This document shows positions 11,301 to 25,113 of a stretch of 64,000 bases of DNA, in pieces. The translations under genes were made by a program, and so were the position numbers. Source of the DNA: Ancistrus triradiatus. Lineage: Eukaryota > Chordata > Actinopteri > Siluriformes > Loricariidae. The DNA lies in the NCBI GenBank assembly GCA_025084515.1, contig JAJAGP010000208.1, positions 62,001 through 126,000 of the forward strand, read 5' to 3'. The notes under the pieces were generated by a model. The model saw only the letters and a list, made by a program, of their open reading frames with translations, did no database searches and was not told the DNA's origin. Within the stretch, counting starts at the first letter, position 1, and each line of letters opens with the position of its first letter.

Positions 11301-14231
11301 AGAAAGAAAATTACAGAGTGGTCGGCAAAGACATGTTAAAGGTTAAAGGTAATAAGACCACTCCAAGCAGCTTTGATTGTTCCTGTTGGACCTAATGTTG
11401 CATATATTATTCAGAAATTTAAAGACACATGGGGACTGTAGACAACCTCCATGGAAGTGGAAGCAGGAGGAGCGAAAATGATGGACAAATTCAAGAGATG
11501 GATCATATGAATTTTAAGCAAAAGAGCCAAGAAAAACTTCTAGAGATAACGGTGAACTTCAAGCTCAAGGAACATCAGTCAGATCGCACCAGCCGTCCAT
11601 GTTGAGCCAAATGGGAGACGGACCAAGGAGGACACCATATTGAAAACAAAACATAAAAAAGTCAGACGGAACTTGCCAACTAATGTTGACAAGCCACAAA
11701 GCTTGGGAGAATGTCCTATTGCTAGATGAGACAAAAATAGAACTTTTTGGCAAGGCAATCAGCTGTATGTTAACAGATGGAAAAAATGAAGCCTATCACA
11801 GAAAAACACAACTGTCCCTAATTGAAACATGGAGGGGCTTGTTATGTTCTGGGGCTGGGGTCTTGAAACGTACAGGGTAAACCCCCAATGAAGTCTCAAG
11901 ACTATCAAGGAATTCTAGAAGAGAAATGTTGATGCCCAGAAGCTGGTCCAGAGAGACAGTGAAGATAACTTACAGGACTTGGTGTAAGTCATGACGGTCT
12001 TTGAGACGCAAGAGTGTAATGTCTAACGGTCAGGTAAATGACCCAAAAACACATCTAAAAAACACCCAAGAATGGCTAAGGGAAAACACTGGGCTATTCT
12101 GAAGTGGCCTTCTATGAGAGCCTGACCTAAACCATTGAGCATCTTGGAAGGGGAACTGACCATGCCGTCTGGAAAAGGGCCACCCTTCAAAACCTGAGAC
12201 AAACTGGAGCAGTAGTTTGGTCATAGAGGAGTGAGGCACAAAATACCTGCTGAGAGGTGCAGGAAGTCTCACTGCAAGATTACAGGAAGTTTGATGGCAG
12301 TGATTGCCTCAAAAGGTGTGCAAACAAATGTTAAGTTAAGGGTAACATGCAGTTACTGTCCAGGCCACGACGATATTCAATATGGAGTGTTACATTTTAG
12401 TAAAAATTCTGTGGAAGCGTGAATGTGAAAAGCAAATGTTTGACTTTCATTTGTTCATTTTCTAGACTTTGATGTATTAAGTTGTCAGATGAAAGTTTAT
12501 TTCTGTTACCGTTGTGGATTCTCTTCATTAAACTGAGGGGTACAACAATTGTTCCACGTGTGTAAATGATAACAGGTCGGTCTGATCAGACCACGGGACT
12601 TGCCACAACAGGCCGCAAAAAGTGAGCTTCCCCGATGTAGAGGGCCTCTAAAAGAAGTGATCTGAGGAGACGAACTCGTGGTATGAGTAGCAAAGTAAGC
12701 AGTTGAGGGGAGGGTGGATCATTGACGAGGCATGCGACATGATGCGGTGGCTACGAGGTGAAAACTAGATATCAGACGGTAAGTTTGTCGCAGAGTATGA
12801 CATCTGAGAGAGTGTGCATATTAGACGGAGGACAAGCAGAAGGGTGTTTCAACGACATGCCATCTGACCTACCTGTTAGGAGGTGCTGGGAGAGGATTCC
12901 ATGACAGCAAGCACACAGGGTGAATCAAAAAACGAGCGTTCCCGGTTTATTTTCTCACTCGCGAATGGGCCCGGCGCGGATAAAAAGAGGAACTGGCGAT
13001 TAGCCGAGCTGTGGGCGGATGGCCGCACACCAAGACGCAGAGCAGGAAACCCGTGGCAGCGCAGGAGCCGATGCTTCCCTTGCGCACGATCAGACTCTCG
13101 ACGGACTCGCCGCCTGGTGTGTTTCCCGTCACTTTTCATCTCTCGCTTGTGACTAAGTCGCGCACTTCTTGACAGACTGTTTCCTACGTGATAGCCAGCC
13201 ACACCATCTTTGTTTTTATCGCGACGTTTACTTACATTTAGGGTGGGCGTGACGGAATGGAAACGTGGACTCCTTGATTGGACAGGAAACCATAGTATCT
13301 TTAGTGAAAATCCAGGTTCGTTTGGGATCCGACGATGGTCGGCGATACAGTATGGAGGCCCTCGTGTGGGGAGCAATTCAATCCTGCCTTTGCTGTTGAG
13401 TGACCACCCTGCTCCAACTTATGGTGTGAAGGGATGGGGAGTATTGGCCAAGTATGGGCAAATGTGCCACAGAATACCATACGAAACCTTTTTGCCTCCA
13501 AAGCCCAAACCATATGTCATCATGTATCAAGGCTGAGGTGCCCCCCCAAACAGGGTAACTAGAGACTCCTTTGAAATTGTAAAGTTTTCACCTAATAAAT
13601 TTATCGTTTTCCTCTAAATATTGTAATCACTTACATATATTATCATTACATTTTCAAACAACTCTGTCTTGGCGAGTTTTTTTTTTTTTTTTGGTAATGA
13701 GTGTACATTATCCATTTAAACTGATTCAGAGAATTAAGGAAGATACATATGAATTAGAATTTCTGTCAGAGTGTCTTGTCTCTAATGCATTTCATTTTTC
13801 TCTACTAAAACTTTTTGTCCCAGGTCCTCTAAACGAGGCCACGCCTCTACTATTTGCACTAGATCACTTTCACGCTCTAGTAATCAGCACATCGACATGG
13901 GGGAGCGTCGTCAAATTGATCCTCCCAGCCTCTTTGCACACCTGTCACACCTACACACATCCCACACAAGTTGGAATTCCATTTCCCCAGGATTCCTTGG
14001 ACCATTTATTACTTCATTTATTTATGTGTCCCTTGATTCCTTAATATTTAAGTGTACTGATCTAGTTCAGTCTCTCCGTTTGTTTAGCCTTGTGGTTTGG
14101 TTGGCTATTGTCTTGTGTGGCTCACACCTTGATCTCTATTCTGAGTATGAGGTTTTGCCTCAGCAGTGTCTCTCTAAAGCATCTGTTTTCATCTGATCCA
14201 AATGGATCGGCTCTGTTAATCAACTTAACAG

Positions 14232-14297
<66 letters not shown>

Positions 14298-17200
14298 CAA
14301 ATTATATTTACAGTTTATATATATATATCATATTAAGGCCTATGTGCCAGCGAGCACAAAACAAAAAGAAAGGCACAAAAGTATGTGATTACCCAATCCC
14401 ATATGTACAAACATGAAGTGTGCTGTGCTGTGCGAGTGCGTATGGTGATGACGAAAGCATGCCGTTTCAGTGAACCAACTGTGAGCAGGAGCCAGGGGGG
14501 AAGTGGGGAGGGGTGTCAAATGCATTCCAGCATGGTTCAAGGCAACCAGGCTCAGTGTGAGTACATCCTAAATGACCTTTGCCAAGGGCACTGACCCAAC
14601 CTCATACCTTGACAGAGCCAGCCTTTTGGACTTGTTTGCTGATAACAGTATGGGGTTCTTTTTGTCTTTGCTCCGTAGCACACAGTGTCCATTTCTGCCA
14701 AAAAAAGATCTGAAATACTGATTGGTCTGACCACCATACACGTTTGCACTGTGTGATGGTCCATCCCAGATGCCTCTGAGCCCATTGAAGTCAATGCCAC
14801 TTCTGGACATAGCAAATATAAGGCTTCTTTTTTGCACAGCCATTAGCTAATTACCAGAGTTGCGTCTTCTTTTGCAGTAGTTTGTGTTTTTATAACTTTT
14901 TTACAGCCTTTTCCAACCTTCTTTTTTTTTCTGAGACTTAGTTTTTTGTGACGTTTTGTTTTAACTTTCCATCAACGCTTTAATCAAGCATTGCATTGGA
15001 CCATCAGCTGCAGCTTACCATTGGCTGAACCATATCTTCACTCGTCACCCCACAACACCACTCGAAGCTAAGTACCTTTAATTTATTATTTAATTAATTG
15101 TACGAACATGGCTTCTGCTGCGCTTGTTCCCTGTGCCGAGTGTGGCATGTTTAGCTATTCTTCCTCCGTCATTAATTTAAATTTCATTTTGTGATAGGTG
15201 TAGGCTTGTAGCCAGTCTGACGTAGAAGATTGTAGTTTTAGAGGCGCGCATCCAAACATTAGAGAAGGCTAGCTCAGCTTCTAGCTTAGCAGATCTGGAT
15301 GCGACAGGTGAAGTTAATGCCCCTGCCCCGGCAGCGCTCTCGCAGCAGAGCAAGTGGGTGACAGTTCGGCGTGACAGTGACGTAGTCGTAAGGCTAGCCC
15401 ACAAGAGCACCACTCTTTACCTGTTCACGTGTCAAACAGGTTTACCCTCCTCAGTGATGCACCCACTGAGCAGCCTGTTGAAAGAGCTCTGGTCATAGGT
15501 GACTCTGTTTTACGACACGTGAAATAGTTACCCCTTTAGGGACACCAGCAGCTAGAGTTACATGTACCCCGGGGCCAGAGTGCCGGACATTGTAACGAGT
15601 CTTAGTGAACTCGACTCGACCCGCAGATTCTCTAGGACAGTTGTTAATGTAGGAGCTAATGATATACACCTTCGGCAGTCAGAGGTAACTAAGGCTAATT
15701 TTGTAGAGGTGGTTAGAGTCCGAAGGCGATGTCCGATGCAGTAGTGTGCTCTGAACCCATCCCAATGTGGCGAGGTGACCAAGACTACAGCAGGTTATGG
15801 TCGTTTAACTGCTGGCTGTCCAAGTGGTGCTCTGAAAACAACATGGGCTATATTGATAATTGGACAGCCTTTGAGGGTAAGCCTGGCCTTTTAAGATGGA
15901 ACGGTGTCCATTCCACTTGGGAGGGTGCTGGTCTCATCTCCTGCAACATTGCCCATAGTCTTATGGCCTCAGGCAGCAGACAGTCAGGCTTAACCAACTG
16001 TCTGCTGGTAGCCATGCACTGTCACCCAGAACTCACGTTATTGAAACTGTCTGTTACCCGCATCTGTACTACACGTAAACACACTCAAAAAGTCTGTTTT
16101 AATAACCTCATTAGTATAAACACAGATAGCTCGCATAGAAATAACAACCTTAGACTAAAGCTAGGATTACTTAACATAGCCACAATTTTTGACAAAGAGT
16201 TAGGTGTTACAACTAAATCCCATTACAAGGCTAATTTGTTTGAAATACTGATTGTTAATGCGAGTGATCAATTGTGGAAGTCAAACCGCACTCTTTTCTG
16301 CTTATCACTATTTACCGCCCTCCTGGTCCTTATTCAGAATTTTTTCAGGAAGTTGCTGACTTTCTTTCCTGCTTACTACTGTCAACAGATAAGGCATTAA
16401 TTGTAGGTGATTTCAATATTCACTTTGACAATGAGCAGAATCCACTTAAAATTGCTTTCGAGTCCATCTTAGAATCCATGGGTATCACTCAGAATGTGAT
16501 GGGACCAACCCACCGCTGTAATCATACTTTAGATCTAATATTAACAGTTGGTATCAATATACATTAACCTTGATGTTTTCCCACAAAGTGATTTGATTTC
16601 CGATCACTATCTTTTAGCATTTGAGCTATCTCTAATAAATAAAATTCATCTGACTCGTTATCTCACCAAACGCACTCACATCTGCCACTCCAACTGCGTT
16701 TATTAAAAATCTACCAGACTTGAAATTTAATACACCTACGAAGCCCAATCATCTTGAGTGTGTAAATGACCAATTAGAATGTGTGTTTCGCTCAGCCCTG
16801 AACAAGATTGCTCCTGCTATGATCAAACGCATTAGGGAAAAAAGGCTAGCACCATGGTATAATGACCACACCCGTACCTTAAAGCAAACAACGCGGCATC
16901 TACAGCGCAAGTGGTGACATAGTAAATTGGAGGTATTTAAGACTGCTTGGAGGGACAGCATGGCAGAGTATAAGCATGCCCTCACTAAAGCTAAAGCTGC
17001 ATATTTCTCCTCAATCATAGAGAAAAATAAGAATAATCCAAGATTTCTCTTTAATACAGTCTCCAAATTAACAAAAAACCCTACAGAAAGTGATTCTCAC
17101 GTTCTGTGTAATTTGAACAGTAATGATTTCACGACTTTCTAATGATAAGATAGAAAATATCAGGCATAAAACTCGATGCTCATCAATCACCAAACGTTTC

Positions 17201-20200
17201 AGCAACCTTCCAGATGCAGCACTAGTGAAGACATCTGTTTAATGAGCTGTAAATCAAGATTAGAATATTTTACCCCAATTACTAATACTGAACTATCCGC
17301 ACTGATCAGCTCGTCTAAGTCATCAACATGTTTATTAGATCCAATTCCTACACATTTACTCAAAGAAGTGATACCTAGTATTATAGACCCACTGTTAGTT
17401 ATTTTAAATTCATCCCTTACCTTTGGTTACGTGCCCAAATCCCTTAAGTGTGCCGTTATCAAGCCACTGATTAAAAAAGCCAATCTTGACCCCTGTGTGA
17501 TATCTAATTACAGACCAATTTCAAATCTCCCTTTTCTCTCCAAAATCTTAGAAAAAGCCATCTATCAGCAGCTCTGCAGTTACCTCCAAAGAAATGGTAT
17601 TTATGAAACATTTCAGTCTGGCTTCAGGCCTCATCATAGTACTGAAACAGCATTAATTAGGGTACTAAATGATTTGTTAATGTCCTCAGATAAGGAATGT
17701 GTTTCTTTTCTTGTTCTGTTAGATTTAAGTGCAGCATTTGACACTATAGATCACAATGTTTTACTAAACATACTAGAAAATATTGTAGGAATTAAGGGAC
17801 TGGCACTATCTTGGTTTAAATCCTACTTAACCGATCAGTTTGTTCATGTAAATAATCTACGCTCTAAGCTCTCAAAAGTGAAGTATGGCATGCCTCAGGG
17901 GTCAGTCCTTGGCCCGCTTTTATTCTCTCTGTACATTCTCTCTGTACTGCCACTAGGCTTAGTTATTCGTAAACATGGCATTAGTTTCCACTGCTATGCA
18001 GATGATACACAGCTGTACATATCAGCCAAACCAAATGACAGCCTTACAACCAACAAACTTGAATACTGTGTAAAGGAAATAAAAGATTGAATGTAATTTA
18101 ATTTTCTCTTACTTAACTCAGATAAAACTGAGGTTCTATTAGTGGGACCCAAGGCTGTGAGAGACAGGTTGGCTAAATCTAACCTAATATCTAAATCGTC
18201 TATAACCTCAAGGTTGGATTACTGTAACGCTCTACTTACTGGATGCTCTAGTAAATCTATAAATAACCTTCAATTAGTTCATAAGGCAGCCACTCGAGTG
18301 CTAACTCGAACTAGAAAATTTGATCATATCACTCCTGTTCTGTCATCACTACACTGGTTACCAGTCAAATTTCGCATTGATTACAAAATACTTCTTATCA
18401 CTTATAAAGCTCTACATGGCCTGGCCCCACATTATCTGAGTGAACTCCTCGAGGTTTACAATCCAGCTCGTCTACTTCGTTCGCAGGGTGCAGGACTTCT
18501 TTTAGTTCCTAGAATTAAAAAAGTCACAGGAGGGGGAAAGGCTTTCTCATACATGGCCCCCCAACTATGGAATAAACTACCCACTTTCTTTTGAGACTCA
18601 GACACTCTCCAAAATTTGAAGTCTAGGCTAAAGACATACTTATTTACCCCACATATGATATTCATCCACTTCAGCTTCACGCAAGCTGCTCCCATCATCA
18701 GCTCCAGCCCCATCATACCCAGGCCACCCAGGCAGTAACCCTCACCCTCCTCCAGTTATCTGGGGTCAAAGTGCCACCAACGACTTTCCTGCTTAGACTC
18801 AGGATCCTAGAGTTACTCTGTGTATCGGACTACTTAACGCCGATGGGCATATTTCACATTTCATTTGAAGTATGCCTCCATGACTTTAGTTTAATCTTTA
18901 GATAATCTCATATTTGTGTCGGTTCGACCAGCCGAAGGGGGACTAGTCGAGGGAAAACTCTAGGGAGAGGAGGACCCAAGCGCAGGATAATATAAATATG
19001 CAAATATATATACCAATGTATATATAAAGATGAATAGTGATAAAAGGGAATACTGAGGTATATGAATGCGAGTTGTGGCGAAGCCAGCAATTGAAACTCA
19101 CACTTGTGGGGATGACCGTGGCCGGGTTTCGAACCGAGTGGCACGTGCATGAATGGCGAGTGAGTTACCACTACACCACAAGGGAATTGAGAGGAGAAAC
19201 CGACTATAGGCGTAAGGACAGACAAAAGGGACTTTAGCGAATTCAAACTAAAGTAATGAGCGCCTAAATAGGCTAACAGAAAGATCCCAAAGGGAGAGGA
19301 TATAACAGAACAAACGCCTGAGGCGCGGATAGTTTGGCTTGAACAAATGGAACAAATAGAGATCGCTACTCAGCGAAAGTTGAGGGGGACTGCGCAGGCG
19401 CAGCACAGAGGACTCCAGAGAGACCAGAGAGAAGCCGAAGCGTCCGCCGGATGGCGCAGGCTCACACGCCGGACCTCGGCAAGCGAAGCGGGACTCCGAG
19501 GCATCTTGCACGCGCTGCAATAAGCGCAAGCGCTGGGAATCCGGACAAACAGAGGGAATAAAGGGGCTCCCAACAGGGAGGAAGGAGTACTGAGGCACGG
19601 ACAGACCGGGGAATGCCGAGGGGGAAAACAATAATGGCCGATTGGCGGCGGCGAGCGGTGGCTGAGAAACGCAGCGGGAATAATGGAGGAAGAGAGGTCA
19701 GTAGCGATAAGCTTTCCCTTCCTATCTAATTCCCTGGCAATATTACCTCAAGTCTCCAAACTCTACTCGGCTGATCCTCTTTCAGGACCAGTCATACCTT
19801 TAAGCCCTGTCCAAAAAATAGCTACTGAGAACTCTTCAAAACAGCGAGAGAAATCGCGTACATGAGCCGATAGTGCGCCGCCGACCGGCGCTTAAGGGGT
19901 GTTATTTGTAGTCGCTCAGCCGCCATGTCGGCCCGGCCGGCGCCACCCTCCGGCTTCGGAAGCCCGGACTGTAATAATTTTGGGATTGGACGTAGATATT
20001 AGGAGATAAAATAAACTTGTAAAGTTGCTTTGAGACAATGCTCCATTGTAAAAAGCACTATATAAATAAATCTGACTTGACTTGACTTGACATGCAAACT
20101 CCACACACAAGTGGAGTCCAGAATGGAACCAGGGACCTCTGGAGCTGTGAGGTGAAAGCGATAACCAGTTCCCCTTCCTCTGTTTATTTTGTTTATATAG

Positions 20201-23200
20201 ACTAAATATACTTCATTGTTAGACGTATTTTTGTATTTTAAGTGTGAGAAGACTTATTTTGTATTTTAAGTGTGAGGTAAAGTGTGAGGTTAACCTACTA
20301 CACCACACATATTCATAACCACTCTAATCCCATGTTAACCAAAGGTGTCAATAATTCTGGAGCTGACTGTATAAGTGTGTATTGTGCCGAGTGTGTAAGT
20401 GAGTACTCACGTGCATGGGCCAGGCTAAGTGCCCAGAGGCGCAAGTAAGAGGCCGTGTTGGAAATACAGCCAAGACAGTACTCTATTGTGTGAATGGCCT
20501 GGTGAATTGCTACATCCTCAAAGTTAAACTGCAGACACAGACGGAATTGAAGGTTCTATGAGTGGGATAAATACTTAATTGAAACACATAGGAACATGCT
20601 TTTTTCTCACCCTACTAAATTCTTGACCAGTTCGTGAACTTGCATATGTACTGCTTGCATGTGTGTGCTAACAAAATTACTTCAGTAAATAAGTAATTCA
20701 GTAAATAATATTTGTTTCAGGAGACATGCAATTTGCTAAAACCTACAACAACCAGCTATATAACTTTATTGAACATGCTGGCATGGGCTTCTATAATTAT
20801 GCTAGCACTTTTTACTCTCAATATTTATTTTGCATTTACTGCATATGCTACTACAAATCTGCTCGACAAAAGAACATGCCAATCCTTTAATTTCAAAATA
20901 ATTTTCCGTCATAATATCCTCTCATTCAGCGATTTATGCTTATGAAAAATGGAATTTAATCTGACTTGCCTAACGGTTTACTAAATGATGCGGTATTTAA
21001 CAGCTAAATTATCATACTACATTATCAAATTTAAGTAACACAAGTTAGTGGACTAGTTCGATATAGAAACTATATCAACCCCAGGACTACTAAATCATCA
21101 TTAACACGGAAAAGGAAGCTTTAACCCTTGAAGACAGGGTGTAAGTACAAGCGTGTCCTGGATGCCAGTCCATTGGAGGGCCGAGGCCGCTATTGTAATG
21201 CCAGATGATGGCTCGAAACTGGGTCCCTGCGGTGCTGGGCTAGTGTATTTACACTGCTGCGCCACCCGAGCGCATTTGCCAAATTATTCTAATATAATAA
21301 TTATTTATTATACAATCCCAAATCAGAAAAAGTTGGGACGGTATGGAAAATGCAAATAAAATATAAGCAGTGTTCCTTATATTTCCTTTGACTTTTATTT
21401 AATTGCAGACCCAATGTATATCATGTTTTTACTTCATTTCATTTGTTAATAAACATCCATTCCTTCATTTCAGGCCTGCAACACATTCCAAAAAAAGGTG
21501 AGACTGGTAAAAACAAACTTAAATAATGATGTCATTTCAAACAGGTAATGTCAATAGAAGATTTGGTACAAAAGCAGTATCCACGAAAGGCTGAGTCTTT
21601 GAGGAATAAAGATGGACAGCGGATCTCCAGTTTATCAAAAAATGTGGGAGAAAATGATTGAAATGTTTAAAACCAAAAGATAGCTTGGAAGGGATTTACA
21701 TATTTCTCACTCTACAGTGCATAATATCATTAAACGATTCAAGGAATCTGGAGGAATTTCAGTGCATAAAGGGCAAGAGCTGTGTGTTGTGATCTCCAAT
21801 CCCTCAGACAGAATTGCATCAAGAACCATCATTCATCAATAGCTGATAGAACCACATGGGCAAAAGATTAATTCATCAAACCTTTATCAAGCACTACAAT
21901 AAAGAGTTACATTCACAAATGTAACTTAAAACGTTACTGTGCAAAAAAGAAGCCTTATATTAACCATGTCCTGAAGTCAACTTCTCTGGGCTCGGAGGCA
22001 TCTGGGATGGACCATCACACAGTGGAAACATGGTATTGTCGTGAGATGGATAATTATTCCAGTTATTTTTTTGGAAGAAATGGATGTCGTGTGCAAAAAC
22101 GAGAAGGACCATCCAGACTGTTATCAAGCAACAAGTCCAAAAGCCAGGCTCTAACATGGTATGGAGTTGGGTTAGTGCCCTTGGCAAAGGTCATTTACAC
22201 TTATGTGATGGAGCACTAATGCAGAAAAGTTAAAATTTTAGGGCAATATGAGCTGCCTTCAAGATGACATCCTTTCCAGGGACATCCATGCATTTTTCAA
22301 CAAAACAAGCTAAATCAGAAAATATGTAAATCCCTTCCAGTCTTTCTTTGAGGTACATTGGTTTAAAACATTTCAATAATTTTTTTAGACATTTGTTGAT
22401 AAACTGAAGATCCTTTGCCCTTCTTATCTCCTCAAAGATTCAGCCTTTCGTAGATACTGTTTTTGTACCAAATCATGATTATAATCACCTGTTTGAAATC
22501 ATATCATTATTTAGTTTTTTTCATTCACTAGCCCTAAATTGTCTCTGTCCCAACTTTTTTGGGACGTGTTGCAGGCCTGAAATACAAAAATGGATGTTTA
22601 TTAACAAATGAAATTAAGTTGACCAGAAAAAAAGACGAAATCGCTTGGGTTCATACTGTCTGTAACGAAATAAAAGTTAATGTAAGGGACATTGCATGTA
22701 TTTTTATTTGCATTTTACATACTGTTCCACCTTTTTCTGATTTGGTGTAGTATGTGAAATTGTTTCATATATTATAATATGTTACATTCTATAAGAAAGC
22801 ATCATTTTTAACATTTAATTTGTTTCCTGCAAGGGTTAGGCTGACTTATTTTAAAAAACTGAAAAAGATATTAGACCAGAGGTGGCCAGGCTTTTCCTAG
22901 TTCAACCAATAATGTTGATCTATAAATTCTGATCAACATCTCATTGATTTGTGTACATTTTAGTAAATTTGATCCCAAAAATTATTTAATTATGCAGTGC
23001 TTTATAACTCTTTAATATATAAAAGACATGCAAGTATAATTACTTCTATATCAGATCTACAAATTGGGAAAATAAATAAAAACAAGTATTATGTCTTTCA
23101 CTCTCCTTCTCCCTTTATTTTCTTTGTTGCTGAATAAATCTTTCTGTCAGTTACACTCTTCCAGTCAGGCAGACACAATCACACACATCTCTTACCGGTT

Positions 23201-25058
23201 CTTCCTCTGCATGCTTTAATAAAGCAGAAACAGAAGTTATTCAGGGGGTTCAGTTGAGGAACAGTATGAGTGAGTTTTTGACAAATAAAATGAAAACCAA
23301 CATGTGGATTACTTTCAATTTAAAACATTCCAGTTCTGTTTAAATCAGTTATTTTGTTGGATGTACCTACGAGAAGATATGAAAATTCTGACAATAGAGG
23401 GGGCATGCTTGGTGAGCAAAAATTCTCTGACAGGCTGTGGCAAAATCTGGTTGATTGTTATTAGAGGGAACAATATGTGCAAAGAAAAATGTCCAACAAT
23501 ACTTCAGACCAGGTGGCATTTTCCAGACATCAACTGTCCAGTTTTATTGAGCCTTGCCCACCTCACATTAATGTTCTTTCCTGACACGAGCAGAACCCAA
23601 TGTCATCTTCTGCTGTTGTAGCGCAGCTGTAGTCCATTACAACTGGTATCCCATCCAGGGCATGACTGTGCCCTGTGTTCACTAGTGATAGGTGCCAGAA
23701 CAAGTTGCCACAACCCAGACCAGAAAAAAGTGGGGTTAGAAATGCATGTACATTTTATATGAAATTCCTATTTTAAACAAAATTCATATTTATATAGAGA
23801 ACCCAACATCAAATATACTTCCTTCTAATATAATGTAACTACCTGGCCAAAAAAAGAGTCACACACTAATATTTCATTAGACTTCTCCAAGCTTTGGTTA
23901 CGATGTGCATTTGCAGTGGAATTGTTTCAACAAACTTATGCAATGTCATAACATTTATTTCTGTCCAGAGTTGCATAAATGTTTGCCTGAGATCTTGTAC
24001 TGACGATGGCAGAGTTGAAGACGTTCATTTGGGTTAAGGTCATATTAGGAGGCACGGAGTTCCACGGCCTGACACTAGAGGGCAGCAGTGGTGTGGAAGA
24101 TGTGGAGGGATTAGGACTGCATTCCTAATTTGAGGGAAATACTGTAACGTCACTCTTTTGTAGAAGGGTGATGGTAGGGCCCACTCGAAGTAGTAGGGGA
24201 TTGGTAGGGTCAGAAAGGTTCCTTACTTTTGTGCGTTTTTTATGCGTTCATACCCCTTAGTTACATGAGCTCTGCTCACTGCTGTGGCGCGAGCTTCTAC
24301 TTTGATTCATGAATTGTTCACTCAGTATTTGAGAGCTTGCATGAGCTAACGTGTATTCTGCCATGTCGCAAGCACTGGATTGTTATCAGCATCTACGATT
24401 TGTTACATGAACTCGGCTAGCCGCCATTATGGGAGACTCTGCTTTGATTAACGAATTGTTCAGTGGTGTCTCAGGATTCTAGAACCTACAAGAGTGAATG
24501 TGTACTTTCTCACTTCCTCATTTGCTACGCTGCAAGGTTTGGTTTGTTATTGTTGTTGTTCTCAGTTACTTGAGCTTGGTACGCTGCTATCGCAGGAGCT
24601 TCTACCTTGATTCAGGAATAAGTTTGGCTCCCCGCACCTGCGTGGGAAGCTTGCACAAGTGAACGTGCAATACTTCCTCGTTCGTTATGCTGAGAGGTCT
24701 GGCTTAACATCAGAGTTTCAGTCTGCCCTTTGTTAAGTGATATTCCTTTGTTTGAGTTCATTTCTTGATGGCTATTTTGTCTGTCGTTAAATAGCCACTC
24801 CTATCGTTATCTTGACACGCTTCTCCGTTAGTACGGGGGGTAATATGTAGGTCTGATAGTTAAGTAGGCCAGGTTCAATCGACACCTCGGATCGTTTGTA
24901 TTAGCTCCTTGTTGAAAAGGGAAATATATATATATTTGGTTTCTTCGTTAACATCGATACCTCCGCACACTATATTGTACCGTACGATATTATATTGTTC
25001 TATATCATATTATATTTACTAACACACACACACACACACCCATATATATATATATATA

Positions 25059-25113
<55 letters not shown>

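Larger units (their letters stand above)
14985..18912 (+). mobile_element. L2-like LINE copy 1, near full length
   Basis: Carries ORF1 (SGNH esterase type) and ORF2 (endonuclease and RT) followed by most of a 3' UTR. The body stops at about 18912 where another repeat begins; the L2 tail resumes at 19976-20093. It has a deletion of about 185 bp in the endonuclease compared with copy 2 at 47936. The 5' boundary is an estimate from the start of recognisable L2 leader sequence. Confidence 0.85.

Noticed and set aside
19248..19631. 127-aa minus ORF
   Set aside because: GC-rich LTR-like sequence with several overlapping open frames; no protein family recognised.
23304..23621. 105-aa plus ORF
   Set aside because: Intronic, AT-rich, no domain, no flanking gene signals.
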